From Thermogutta terrifontis (GTDB lineage Bacteria; Planctomycetota; Planctomycetia; Pirellulales; Thermoguttaceae), in the NCBI RefSeq assembly GCF_002277955.1, contig NZ_CP018477.1:2501206-2565205 (forward strand): a stretch of 64,000 nucleotides of DNA, given 5' to 3'. The translations under genes were made by a program, and so were the position numbers. A model generated the notes under the pieces. The model saw only the letters and a list, made by a program, of their open reading frames with translations. It did not search any database and had not been told where the DNA came from. Positions 36,778 through 45,964 of this stretch are shown in pieces (within the stretch, counting starts at the first letter, position 1; each line of letters opens with the position of its first letter).

Positions 36778-37851
36778 ATGGAAACTTCAATTCCCTGGGA
36801 ACACGGAAGTGAATTTGGGTGGATTCTGCCGCTGGATTATCCCTATCCGAAACGGGCACTTCCGGCGAATGCGGTGCTGTTTGGAAACGGTCGGCAGGCC
36901 CTGGCGGCTGCCCTCCTCGCAGGAAAAAAACAGAGAGGGTGGCACCGCTGTTACGTGCCCAGTTATATCTGCCAGAGCGTCGTGGACGCGGTTCTTGCCA
37001 CCGGTCTGGAATGTATCCCCTACCCCGATCTGCCAATAGGCCAGCCTGAGTTGAATTACAGGAACCTTCAGCCTTCCGACTGTGTGTTGATTGTGAATCA
37101 CTTCGGTTGGCGCTCGCCGCAGTTTTCTCAGTTAGTTCGCACGACACCGGCCGGGCTTATCGAAGATCACACACACGACCCGTGGAGCGCCTGGGCCAGC
37201 AATTCATCGGCCGATTTTTGCATTGTGTCGCTGCGCAAAACATTGCCGCTTCCCGACGGTGGGGCAATATGGTCGCCTCGCGGGCATCCGATCGAGCCAC
37301 CATCAATCGAAGAGCCCGACCACCAGCGGGCAGCCCTTCAGAAGTTGGCGGGAATGCTCCTGAAGGCCGAATATCTCAGGGGAGGCAGCGTAGAGAAAAG
37401 CCTGTTCCGGAGTCTTCAAACCTCGGGAGAGAATCTCTTCAAAACGCTGCCGCTTTCCAAACCGCTGGAAATCACCTCTCATCTCTTGGATCGATTGCCG
37501 TGGGATCAATGGCGGAGTAAAAGGAGAGTAAATGTCGAGTATTTGGCCGGACTATTACGGACAATAAAGCAAGTCGAGGTTCTCAATCCACCACGCATGG
37601 CCGAAAGCTGCTCATTCGGCGTGGTCATTCGATGTCCGACCAACTCGGTTCGGGACCAATTGCGGCAATACCTCATTGAGCGGCAGATTTATCCAGCCGT
37701 CCTCTGGCCCAAAAACTGCCACATGATGAACGATTGCCAAGCGGTCGAATTCTCGGAACGCATTCTTTTCTTTCATGCAGACTTCCGGTATGAAGTGACG
37801 GATTTAGAGCGAGTTGTACAAGCAGTACGTAATTTCTTCGGGAGTTGGTAA
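36778..37851 (+). CDS. DegT/DnrJ/EryC1-like PLP-dependent protein
   Basis: The 357-residue product has the fold markers of DegT-type sugar aminotransferases: GNGRQALAAALLAG near the start, the cofactor Asp130 in GLIEDHTHDP and the candidate PLP lysine Lys154 in VSLRKTLPLPDGG. The typical sequences around these residues are loosened and the overall length is a little short, so substrate and even activity are uncertain. Such proteins normally transaminate nucleotide-linked keto-sugars. There are no sugar-nucleotide genes nearby. The ATG has no visible ribosome binding site, and an upstream ATG at 36733 is closed by an in-frame stop. It follows the helicase-nuclease gene by 274 nt, a gap in which I see no gene. 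Confidence 0.7.
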   Translation: METSIPWEHGSEFGWILPLDYPYPKRALPANAVLFGNGRQALAAALLAGKKQRGWHRCYVPSYICQSVVDAVLATGLECIPYPDLPIGQPELNYRNLQPSDCVLIVNHFGWRSPQFSQLVRTTPAGLIEDHTHDPWSAWASNSSADFCIVSLRKTLPLPDGGAIWSPRGHPIEPPSIEEPDHQRAALQKLAGMLLKAEYLRGGSVEKSLFRSLQTSGENLFKTLPLSKPLEITSHLLDRLPWDQWRSKRRVNVEYLAGLLRTIKQVEVLNPPRMAESCSFGVVIRCPTNSVRDQLRQYLIERQIYPAVLWPKNCHMMNDCQAVEFSERILFFHADFRYEVTDLERVVQAVRNFFGSW

Positions 37852-38019
37852 CGAAGAGAATCCGAAAGGCCCACCAACCCGTTTGTTGCCCACGGCTCTT
37901 CCTCATTTCTTCGGGACGTATTGAAATCGCGGGGCGCTCCAGGTTTAATCATGGGGCATGGGATAATAGACTGCTTCCAGCCCCACGCAAATTGCTCTTG
38001 AATCTTTCGGAGGTGACCC

Positions 38020-39627
38020 GTGATCACGGCAAATCGAATCGCGTCCGCGTTTGGCGCTGTAACGTTACTTCTGGCTTCGTTCCACGGTTTTCGCCCAGTC
38101 GATGGTGCGGAAGCACCGGAGGCAGCCCATCCGAATCTGTGGGAATTGTGTCGCGAAAAGTCCTCAATTCACCGCTTTGCCACGCTGTTCTCGGCCCAGG
38201 ACGTTCGCGACCGGCTCGCCACGGAGGAAGGCCGACAACAGGCGATGGAATGGTGCCGGGCGACGGGGGTCACCCATGTGTTCATCGAAAGTTTTCGCGA
38301 TGGCTATCAAGCCCCCCGAGATCTTCTGACAGCCGCTCGAGATACCTTTCGCCAGGCAGGGTTTGAAGTCTCCGGCTGTGTGACGCCGACTAACGTGGGC
38401 AAACTCTCCACCGGCTGGAAGGCGATCTCATGCTACACGGATCTTAAAACGCAGGATCGACTGGCAGAAATATTTGCCTACGCCGCATCGCTATTTGACG
38501 AGATCATGATCGACGACTTCCTTTTTACTGACTGCACGTGCCCGGAGTGTCAGCAGGCCCGAGCAAAGCGCACCGTCAGGATCGGTGATCAAGAATTCCC
38601 CGTAAATGGTGATTCCTGGTCCGCTTATCGATGTGAATTGATGGTGCAACTGTCGCGGATCAAGATTCTCCAAGCCGCCCGCAAAGTCAACCCCAACGTG
38701 CGGATCATCATTAAATACCCTCAGTGGTATGACTATTTCCATGAACGAGGCTACGAGGTCATTCGGCAAACTGCCGATTTTGACCGCATTTGGGTGGGGA
38801 CTGAGACCCGTGATTACGACGACCCTCGCTGGGGACGCACGGTCCAGTACGAGGGCTACTTCATCATGCGCTGGCTGGGCGGAATTGGTGGCGAGAAATG
38901 CGGTGGCGGGTGGTTTGATCCATTTGGCACGACCGAACACACCTATGTGGAGCAAGCGCGACAAACAATTCTGGGTGGCGCCCGCGAGACGCTGCTTTTC
39001 TGTTACGGCGCACTGCAGCGCGGAACTGGTCCCCGGAACGTGGAAGTGCTTCGAACGCACATTCCCGAGCTTTTAGCTGTTGCCGAAAAGATCCAAACCC
39101 GACGGATTATCGGTGTCGCTGCTTACAAACCGCCCCACAGCTCGCCGGGACGGGAACCGTATGTGTACGATTTCGTTGGAATGTTGGGCATTCCTCTGGT
39201 TCCCTGCCACGAGTTTCCGGAAAACGCTCAGGCTGCCTTTTTCCCTGTCCACGCTTTGACAGACCCACAATTTGAAGAACGGCTTGTGCGGCTGGTTGAC
39301 CGTGGGACACCGATCCTTTTGACGGATGCGCTCGCCGGACAACTCAAAAATAAAGATTTACTCAATCGTCCGAACGTTCAGATCTTGCCTGTGCTGGGCG
39401 ACCCCCACCGGCTTCTTAAACTCACGGAAAACGAATTGGAACCCTTGCGGATGGCCCTTCTCCGACCGTTCGGTATCACTTTCAGGGCTCCCAATAAGGT
39501 TGGGCTCTATCTTTTTGAGGACGGCAGCTACGTAATCGAGAATTTCAACAATGATCCCGTGAAGGCTGCGCTCAACGGCCAAGAACACGAGATACCGGGT
39601 CGAGGGTGGATTCAGGTCTGGAAATGA
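38020..39627 (+). CDS. Secreted TIM-barrel-like protein with a CxCxxC motif
   Basis: The 535-residue protein starts at a GTG with a strong GGAGGTGA upstream and has a signal peptide ending near VDGAEA. The body resembles a glycosidase barrel: VTHVFIESFRDGY, EIMIDDFLF and RIWVGTETRDYDDPRWG. Cys172, Cys174 and Cys177 form a CxCxxC cluster right after the DDF strand, and a later CGGGWFDPFGTTE may also bind metal. A C-terminal sandwich ends the protein (GLYLFEDGSYVIENF). It shares the CxCxxC layout with the product at 29092-30573, but the two are not close in sequence. The family is not recognised with certainty; a role in glycan processing is inferred. Confidence 0.62.
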   Translation: MITANRIASAFGAVTLLLASFHGFRPVDGAEAPEAAHPNLWELCREKSSIHRFATLFSAQDVRDRLATEEGRQQAMEWCRATGVTHVFIESFRDGYQAPRDLLTAARDTFRQAGFEVSGCVTPTNVGKLSTGWKAISCYTDLKTQDRLAEIFAYAASLFDEIMIDDFLFTDCTCPECQQARAKRTVRIGDQEFPVNGDSWSAYRCELMVQLSRIKILQAARKVNPNVRIIIKYPQWYDYFHERGYEVIRQTADFDRIWVGTETRDYDDPRWGRTVQYEGYFIMRWLGGIGGEKCGGGWFDPFGTTEHTYVEQARQTILGGARETLLFCYGALQRGTGPRNVEVLRTHIPELLAVAEKIQTRRIIGVAAYKPPHSSPGREPYVYDFVGMLGIPLVPCHEFPENAQAAFFPVHALTDPQFEERLVRLVDRGTPILLTDALAGQLKNKDLLNRPNVQILPVLGDPHRLLKLTENELEPLRMALLRPFGITFRAPNKVGLYLFEDGSYVIENFNNDPVKAALNGQEHEIPGRGWIQVWK

Positions 39628-39757
39628 GCAACCCTTGCCCGCTCTCGGAGTTCCGTCTGTCGACTAAATTCATCACCGGGTAATGGTTCATAATTGGGTG
39701 GTCGGGCCATTCCCGCCTCTTGTGACGATCCATAAGAGCCCAAACGCGGAACGTGTG

Positions 39758-39785
39758 GTAGGGGCCATTCACGAATTGCCGCTGC
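39758..39785. repeat. 28-bp palindromic repeat, copy 1
   Basis: GTAGGGGCCATTCACGAATT at 39758-39777 plus GCCGCTGC matches the repeat at 41388-41415 at 23 of 28 positions. The rest of the 39628-40051 gap shows no gene; a small hairpin CTTATC-GAAG-GATAAG lies near 39987-40002. Confidence 0.6.
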
Positions 39786-40051
39786 GTCCGAGCGGCCGAA
39801 CTGGGCAGACGGATCAGGGCTGTGAAATAAATGATTCGGCGTTGGAATGCGGCCGGGCAAGGAGGTCAGCGTGCCCTGAATCTCACTGCCGCGCGAGACC
39901 TTGTCGAGGGCGGCGGCTCTTTCAGTCGGCAAAGGAAAAGATGGCCACGAGTCGATCTCGCTGTGGCCTGCCAGGGTAGATCTTATCGAAGGATAAGAAT
40001 CGACGTCACAGTTCCCTACTTCACCCTTCGGTGCCGGAGCCTGTCGCCCGT

Positions 40052-41116
40052 TTACGGTGTCCTATCGAGCGTGACGACCGTGGCAAGGGTTAGCTGGACG
40101 GTCATTGCCGCATTTTCGACATCCGTGCGTTCCGGTATGTCATTTTCGGTGTGGTAATTGGGATCTGCGTAGGGGAATGATCCAATTTGTAAGATTGTCA
40201 CGGGATAGCCCGCCCGCACAAATGATCCGTCGTCATCGCCGGGACGTGTCCGCTGAGCTATTCTCTGCTCCAGGCCAATCCGGAAGCGCTCGTTGGCTGC
40301 GCTAACCAGACGCGCCAGGGCCTCGCCCTCGGGAACCGTGAAAACCGTGACGTTGGTCTTTCTTCCGGCAGCCGTGTCTTCAGCGGATTTCACCCCAATC
40401 CCGTCCAGATTGATGACGGCAATAATATTATCGCCTCTTTCTTTAGCTTTTTGCGCCGCTGTCACGCTGGTCCACGGCCAGTGTTCTTCGTTACACCAGA
40501 GGAAGCGGATGGTACGGTCGTTCGGATAGTCCCTCAGAACGCGTGCCATTTCGAGCAGACCGCATGTGCCGATGGCGTTGTCATTAGCACCGGGCGAATC
40601 CACCCAACTTTGCGAGTCTTTGTGTGCAAGGAGAAGGATGATTTCCTCGGGGTGGCGTTTTCCTTGTTTTTCGGCATAAAGGTTGTAAGCCGTGTACCAG
40701 GGATCCTCGGGATGTGGTGGCGAGTACTGATGCGCCTTTGGTTTGCTCGGATCCCGTCGAAAAGCCTGGACCTGCACGGGTTCTCGCACGACCTGGTAGC
40801 CCCATTCTGTAAGTTGAGCCGCCAGGTAATCGTCCGCTTCATGAAGCGAGTTCTTGCTTTGCCCCGGTCGAGTGTAATTCAGCTTTCGAAACGGCAGTGG
40901 GTCTTTGGCCAGGTAGAAAAGGTGACGACGGATCTGCTCCGCATTAACTTGCGTGATACGGGATTGGATTTCCTCCACGACAGTGGGTTGGTTCCATACG
41001 ACCGTCCAGCGACTCTCAGGCGACGCCGGATGCTCCTCGCCCAGCACAGACAAAGAGTGCGCTAACGTGGCCAACATGACAATTGGAACAATCCTTGCCA
41101 ATTTGAGTTCTCTCAT
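40052..41116 (-). CDS. Exported M28-family metallopeptidase
   Basis: The 354-residue protein has a signal peptide from the ATG at 41116 (MRELKLARIVPIVMLATLAH), preceded by GAGGAG at 8 nt. The di-zinc M28 motifs are in order: AHKDSQ, DSPGANDNAIG, WCNEEHWP with the catalytic Glu pair, INLDGIG, and the late NYHTENDIP with the last His. M28 enzymes are aminopeptidases or related amidohydrolases. It is likely periplasmic. The isolated position, with repeat-bearing gaps on both sides, gives no pathway. Confidence 0.88.
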   Translation of the reverse strand: MRELKLARIVPIVMLATLAHSLSVLGEEHPASPESRWTVVWNQPTVVEEIQSRITQVNAEQIRRHLFYLAKDPLPFRKLNYTRPGQSKNSLHEADDYLAAQLTEWGYQVVREPVQVQAFRRDPSKPKAHQYSPPHPEDPWYTAYNLYAEKQGKRHPEEIILLLAHKDSQSWVDSPGANDNAIGTCGLLEMARVLRDYPNDRTIRFLWCNEEHWPWTSVTAAQKAKERGDNIIAVINLDGIGVKSAEDTAAGRKTNVTVFTVPEGEALARLVSAANERFRIGLEQRIAQRTRPGDDDGSFVRAGYPVTILQIGSFPYADPNYHTENDIPERTDVENAAMTVQLTLATVVTLDRTP

Positions 41117-41324
41117 TGAAGTGCTCCTCATTTGGAAGCTCATTGCTGAAGTATCAGCCTCTCGGCTAACTTGTCGCCAAAAGGTTTTTCCGTGCGAAAT
41201 GCACAAGCCGGGCGGGCCGTAATCCGTCGGTCAATCCTTCCGGTTGCCGCTTCCGCACGTCAAGAGTATATCTGTCTCCAACCCAAGGCGGAATACGCTA
41301 GCCCGCAGCCAACGTGTCAACAGG

Positions 41325-41594
41325 CATCGCGACTACCCCATCCCCACTTTTGCCAAAAACTACGATATGCCACGGGCACAATGTGTTGTAGGAGCAATTC
41401 ATGAATTGCCCCTACCGTCTCGCCGGCAACTAAAACGAAGAGTTGGAGCCCGGCAAGTGAAATGGATTGTGCAGGCCTGGAAAGCGGACCTGACAAGCAG
41501 GTCCCTCCGGGTTGAATCTCGCTCTCACACGAACCTATGTGTGGGTCCACGTCCCCGTGAGTAGAAAAGTGGGGATAAGTCAGGCGTCGCGAGG
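41325..41594. mobile_element. Possible MITE-like element with imperfect terminal inverted repeats
   Basis: TCGCGAC plus, six nt later, ATCCCCACTTTT (41327-41352) is repeated in inverse order as AAAAGTGGGGAT (41565-41576) and, nine nt later, GTCGCGA (41586-41592). Between them lie the 28-bp palindrome copy 2, a hairpin with GGACCTG/CAGGTCC arms near 41491-41509 and no credible gene. The size, about 265 bp, fits a miniature non-autonomous element. No target duplication was established. The rest of the 41117-41757 gap shows no gene. Confidence 0.45.
41388..41415. repeat. 28-bp palindromic repeat, copy 2
   Basis: GTAGGAGCAATTCAT pairs with ATGAATTGCCCCTAC with one mismatch, a nearly perfect palindrome. 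It matches copy 1 at 39758-39785. The form is that of repetitive extragenic palindromes. Confidence 0.7.
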
Positions 41595-41757
41595 ATTGAT
41601 CGTGGGTACAGCTTGCTCACAACACCACCGTGTGGAGTTTCCGGGGCTGACCTTCTAAACTGGAGAGTTATCGCTCGGGAGAGCAGTACGTGTTGTACAC
41701 TGGCAAAAAGGCGAGATCAGCGCCGCGTGTTAGTGTCGGTCGAGGAGGATCCATCCG

Positions 41758-42816
41758 ATGCTTGATGTGGTTCGCGGGAGTGCCGTCATTGTTCTGGCCG
41801 GTCTCGTGTTGAGTTTTGCGGGGTGCCGACCGCCAGAACGCGCCGCGTCGCAGGCGAAATCCGATCAGGGTAAGAAGCTTGTCATCGCTGTGATTCCCAA
41901 GAGCACTGGTGGTGAATTCTGGAAAACAGTCGAAATGGGGGCTCGGGAGGCGGCAGAGGAATTGGGGGTGGAGATGAAGTGGGATGGTCCCCTTACGGAA
42001 ACCGAACTGGCAGAGCAGAACAAGATTGTCGAGAACATGGTTACCTTGCAGGTGGATGGGATCGCCCTGGCCCCGCTCAACCGGTCGGCTCAGCGACGAA
42101 CGGTTGAACGGGCTGTGGAGGCCGGTATCCCTGTCGTCATTTTCGACTCGGAAATCGATGGCCATGCTCACGTCAGTTTCGTCGCCACCAACAACAAACA
42201 GGGAGGCAGTCTCGGGGCTCAGCATATGATCGAACTTTTGGGAGGAAGAGGCCGCGTCCTGGTACTGCGGTTTGTGCAGGGGACGGGAAGCACCGAAGCT
42301 CGTGCGGAAGGGTTCATTGAGACAGCCAGAGCCGGAGGCCTGGAAATCGTGGCCGATCCCTATCCGGAAGACGCTACCGTGGAAGGCTGCAAGAAGACAG
42401 CCACAAATGTTTTGGAAGGTTTTGTGAAAGCGAACGAGCTGGCCCTTGACGGCATCTTTGCGTGCAACGATCGCTCCACACTGGGGATGTTGGCCGCGCT
42501 GGAAGATCTCCGCAAAAGCGGCGTGAAGGTCCATGCCCGTTTTATCGGGTTCGATTTTACCCCGCGGCTCATCGAGGCACTTCAGGCAGGACTTATTGAC
42601 GCGCTTATTGCCCAAAACCCGCGAAAAATGGGGCGTTTGGCCGTTGAAACCCTTGTTGCGTACCTCCGTGGACAACAAGTTCCCGAATATATCGACACCG
42701 GCGTTGTTCTCGTGACGCGGGAAAAACTGGCGACCGACCCGGCGGTACGGCAGTTAGTGGGATTGTCTGAAAAACCTGCCGGCAACCAGGGTGAGCCCTC
42801 GAGCGCTGACAAATGA
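41758..42816 (+). CDS. Sugar ABC transporter substrate-binding lipoprotein (RbsB-like)
   Basis: The 352-residue protein has a lipoprotein signal (lipobox LSFAGC, Cys22) and a type I periplasmic binding protein fold: LVIAVIPKSTGGEFW, DGIALAPLNRSA, IPVVIFDSEID, IFACNDRSTLGML and FIGFDFTPRLIEALQAGLID. These are hallmarks of ribose/galactose-type binding proteins that hand pentoses or hexoses to an ABC importer. It is the first gene of a three-gene operon with its ATPase and permease. AGGAGGA precedes the ATG. The exact sugar is not readable. Confidence 0.93.
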   Translation: MLDVVRGSAVIVLAGLVLSFAGCRPPERAASQAKSDQGKKLVIAVIPKSTGGEFWKTVEMGAREAAEELGVEMKWDGPLTETELAEQNKIVENMVTLQVDGIALAPLNRSAQRRTVERAVEAGIPVVIFDSEIDGHAHVSFVATNNKQGGSLGAQHMIELLGGRGRVLVLRFVQGTGSTEARAEGFIETARAGGLEIVADPYPEDATVEGCKKTATNVLEGFVKANELALDGIFACNDRSTLGMLAALEDLRKSGVKVHARFIGFDFTPRLIEALQAGLIDALIAQNPRKMGRLAVETLVAYLRGQQVPEYIDTGVVLVTREKLATDPAVRQLVGLSEKPAGNQGEPSSADK

Positions 42817-42847
42817 GTAGTACGGCATTGCGTCCCGCAAGGTAAGG

Positions 42848-44392
42848 GTGTGGAACGCCATGTGGGACTCGCCACCCCGATTAAAGATGGTCAATATTGC
42901 GAAACGTTTTGGGACCACCCAGGCGTTGAACGGAGTCAATCTGGAGGTGGCGGCGGGAGAGGTGCATGCCCTCGTAGGTGAAAACGGGGCGGGAAAGAGC
43001 ACCCTGATGAAGATTTTGGCGGGTGCCTACCGTCCGGACCGGGGCGAGATGTGGCTGGACGGGGAACCCTTCATGCCCCATCATCCCCTGGATGCCCGGC
43101 GACGGGGCATCGCCATGATCTATCAGGAGCTGTCGCTGGCTCCCCATCTGTCGGTCATGGAAAACATCCTTCTTGGTGTGGAGCCGGCACGCTGGGGAAT
43201 TATTCGCTGGCGGCGACTTCGTGAGCAGGCGTATGCCGCCCTTTCGGAACTAGGACTGGCCGACCTGCCGCTGGCAACGCCGGTGCACAATCTGCCCCCC
43301 GGGCATCAGCAGATGGTGGAAATCGCGCGGGCGGTGATCTCTCAGGCCAAGATTGTTGTCCTTGACGAGCCGACGAGCAGCCTCACCCAGCAGGATGTGG
43401 AGCGATTATTCACGCTCATTCGCCGCCTGCGTGACCGCGGTCTTGCCGTCATTTACATTTCCCATTTCTTGGAAGAAGTTCATCGAATCAGCGACCGCTT
43501 CACCGTATTACGCGATGGCGAAACCGTGGGAAGTGGGATCACGTCCGAGACGCCGATTCCGAAAATTGTGGCGCTCATGGTAGGACGTGAAGTAAGCGAG
43601 CTATACCCCAGACGCCGCCGAACTCGTGGCCCTTGCATCCTGGAAGTGGAGGGACTCACGGGGATCAAAAAGCCAGTCGGGGCAAGTCTGCGCCTGCATC
43701 GGGGAGAAATCCTGGGAATAGCCGGACTGGTAGGCGCCGGGCGCACAGAGTTTCTGCGGGCAATCTTTGGGTTGGATCCCGTTCGCGCGGGGGACATCCG
43801 AGTGGGTGTCTTTCGCGGAGCTGCCACCCCTGGCCAAAGATGGCAACAGGGAGTGGGCTTTCTCAGCGAAGACCGAAAACGGGAAGGACTTGCGCTGTCC
43901 CTCTCCATTGCCGAAAACATCACTTTATCCCGGGTGGATCGCCTGGGACCATTGGGGCTCGTTTTTCCCGGCCGGGAAGAGCGCATGGTAGCACGGTGGG
44001 TCGATCGCCTTTCCATCCGCTGTGAAAACTTAAGACAGCCGACGTGGACCCTTTCCGGGGGAAACCAGCAGAAAGTCGCTTTGGCGCGACTATTTTTTGC
44101 CGATGTGGACGTACTGCTCCTTGATGAACCTACCCGCGGAATCGATGTGGGATCAAAAGCGCAGATTTATCGGCTGATTGCGGAGGCCGCTGATGGGAGT
44201 GCCGGAACGAGCCCAAAAGCCGTTTTGATGGTATCCAGCTATCTACCCGAACTACTGGGCCTTTGCGATACAATCGCCGTCATGTCTCGCGGGCGTCTTG
44301 TAGCGTGTCGCCCGGCAGAGCAGTGGACGGAACATACGCTGATGCTGGCAGCAACAGGTCAGGATCAGGAGAATTCCATTAGCACACCATGA
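42848..44392 (+). CDS. Sugar ABC transporter ATP-binding protein (RbsA/MglA-like)
   Basis: The 514-residue protein has two ABC domains. The first has Walker A GENGAGKST, signature LPPGHQQMVEIARA (a variant) and Walker B VVLDEPTSSL. The second has the degenerate Walker A GLVGAGRTEF, signature LSGGNQQKVALARL and LLLDEPTRGID, the usual asymmetry of the RbsA/MglA group. It powers uptake of the sugar bound by the upstream lipoprotein. It starts 31 nt after that gene at a GTG; an ATG at 42860 is an equally possible start. The end overlaps the permease start by ATGA, showing tight coupling. Confidence 0.95.
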   Translation: MWNAMWDSPPRLKMVNIAKRFGTTQALNGVNLEVAAGEVHALVGENGAGKSTLMKILAGAYRPDRGEMWLDGEPFMPHHPLDARRRGIAMIYQELSLAPHLSVMENILLGVEPARWGIIRWRRLREQAYAALSELGLADLPLATPVHNLPPGHQQMVEIARAVISQAKIVVLDEPTSSLTQQDVERLFTLIRRLRDRGLAVIYISHFLEEVHRISDRFTVLRDGETVGSGITSETPIPKIVALMVGREVSELYPRRRRTRGPCILEVEGLTGIKKPVGASLRLHRGEILGIAGLVGAGRTEFLRAIFGLDPVRAGDIRVGVFRGAATPGQRWQQGVGFLSEDRKREGLALSLSIAENITLSRVDRLGPLGLVFPGREERMVARWVDRLSIRCENLRQPTWTLSGGNQQKVALARLFFADVDVLLLDEPTRGIDVGSKAQIYRLIAEAADGSAGTSPKAVLMVSSYLPELLGLCDTIAVMSRGRLVACRPAEQWTEHTLMLAATGQDQENSISTP

Positions 44393-45471
44393 AACTCCCC
44401 AACCTTGCCAACTCCTTTCGTTTTACTCGGGATATGTGGTCGTCACCCTGGGTGACGGCCATTGGGCGATTTGCCGCCCTTGTTGCTGTATTCCTATTTT
44501 TTGCTGTCCTTGTGGAAGGCGGAAAGTTTTATACACCGCGCAATCTGGAAAATATTCTGCGACAAAGTGCCGTTTACGCCACCGCGGCCCTGGGCATGAC
44601 GATGATCATCATCGCGGGGGGGATTGATCTCTCTGTTGGCTCGATGATCGCACTCAGTGTGGTGACAGTGGCCTGGATCCTCGATTATCATTACGCCGTC
44701 CCCGGTTCGCAGGGCCAGGTGGAGACCGTGTATCTCATCCATCGATGGCCGGTGTTGCTTCCCTGGATAGCCCTCGTGGCAGGAGTTCTGGTCAGCGTTT
44801 TGGCCGGATTCATTAACGGCATAACCGTGGTCGGTTTGCGATTGGTACCGTTCATCGTAACGCTGGGAACCATGGGCATTTTTCGGGGCCTGGCAAAGGG
44901 ATTGGCGCAAGAGAAAGACATTTACCCTCGCGAAGATACCTGGCTCACTCGCCTCATGGACCCCACGCTTACTTCACATGATCCTCATTGGCGCGCGTGG
45001 ATTCTCCCTCCGGGGGTGTGGATTTTAATCATCGCCGCTATCGTGGCGGCGCTCGTCCTCCGGTATACCAAGCTTGGGCGGTATATTTTCGCCATCGGCT
45101 CCAATGAGGAGACAGCCCGCCTGTGTGGTGTGCCGGTTGGTCGTGTGAAGATTGTCACCTACACCCTGGGCGGACTTTTCACTGGACTGGCAGGTCTCAT
45201 GCAGTTCTCGTTTATCGGGGGCATCGGACAGCCTACCTCGGCCATCGCCTACGAACTGTTCGTGATTGCCGCCGTGGTCATTGGCGGAGGAAGTTTGATG
45301 GGCGGCCAGGGCTCCATCTTGGGAAGTGTCATCGGAGCATTGATTATCACAATCCTTTATATGGGTGGTCAGCAGATGGGCTGGCCCAAATGGGTTCAGG
45401 AGACGGTTATCGGGATGATTATCATTGCGGCTGTGGTCATCGACCGGCTACGTCAGCAAGCAACCACCTGA
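44389..45471 (+). CDS. Sugar ABC transporter permease (RbsC-like)
   Basis: The 360-residue protein has about nine to ten hydrophobic helices and the family motif GMTMIIIAGGIDLSVGS, with later AIGSNEETARLCGV and VVIGGGSLMGGQGSILGSV. These identify a BPD_transp_2/RbsC-type permease of a monosaccharide importer. Its first codon overlaps the stop of the ATPase gene. A loop at about 100-115 and one near 165-205 are longer than in E. coli RbsC. It ends the operon; no sugar kinase or isomerase follows. Confidence 0.95.
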   Translation: MKLPNLANSFRFTRDMWSSPWVTAIGRFAALVAVFLFFAVLVEGGKFYTPRNLENILRQSAVYATAALGMTMIIIAGGIDLSVGSMIALSVVTVAWILDYHYAVPGSQGQVETVYLIHRWPVLLPWIALVAGVLVSVLAGFINGITVVGLRLVPFIVTLGTMGIFRGLAKGLAQEKDIYPREDTWLTRLMDPTLTSHDPHWRAWILPPGVWILIIAAIVAALVLRYTKLGRYIFAIGSNEETARLCGVPVGRVKIVTYTLGGLFTGLAGLMQFSFIGGIGQPTSAIAYELFVIAAVVIGGGSLMGGQGSILGSVIGALIITILYMGGQQMGWPKWVQETVIGMIIIAAVVIDRLRQQATT

Positions 45472-45597
45472 TGCGCTAAAAGAGTAAAAACCGTTCACGG
45501 CGTTTCACAGAAAAGACGCGATTTCAAAATACCTTGCCATAACCTGAATCGAGCGGAGACCTTGGTTAATGCCGTGGCAGCTTAACAGGACAGCACT

Positions 45598-45837
45598 TCA
45601 CTGAGCCGCAGTATGTTTTGATGAATGGCCTTTGGCCATGCCCCTTACGAGCCATCCGGCCACCAACAGTCCAACACAGAATCCCAGTGCAAACATCAGG
45701 ATGACGAGAGTCGCCACGCTGCTGGAAAACTCCCAGAAGAGAAAGCGTATTGCCATTGTGGCGGTGTTTTGCACGACGAAAATGACAACCAGCAGCGTAA
45801 GCAAAATCAGTAGAACCAGCTTAATTCTTGCGAACAT
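45598..45837 (-). CDS. LapA-domain (DUF1049) small membrane protein
   Basis: The 79-residue protein has two transmembrane helices (LVLLILLTLLVVIFVV and TLVILMFALGFCVGLLVAGW) and the family VQNTATMAIRFLFWEF between them, as in LapA/DUF1049 proteins that assist lipopolysaccharide assembly in proteobacteria. GGAGG lies 8 nt before the ATG at 45837. A longer frame to 46029 lacks support. It diverges from the GH116-like gene. Confidence 0.82.
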   Translation of the reverse strand: MFARIKLVLLILLTLLVVIFVVQNTATMAIRFLFWEFSSSVATLVILMFALGFCVGLLVAGWLVRGMAKGHSSKHTAAQ

Positions 45838-45964
45838 TGGTGGAGCCTCCGCGAATGCCGTGGTTTCGTTCACCACCTTGTTCCTAGTGTACCACATCAG
45901 TCGGGGACGGGATAATCGACTGCCAAAAAGTATGTGCGGAACTTTGTAATTCGGAGTGCCGCAA

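Noticed and set aside
39987-40002. Hairpin CTTATC-GAAG-GATAAG as a terminator of the M28 gene
   Set aside because: The stem is only 6 bp and no T-tract follows in the direction of transcription.
41117-41324. Possible small genes between the M28 peptidase and the repeat element
   Set aside because: The open frames have no ribosome binding site and include repeat sequence.
41668-42678. A 336-codon minus-strand frame
   Set aside because: It is antisense to the sugar-binding lipoprotein gene and shows no domain.
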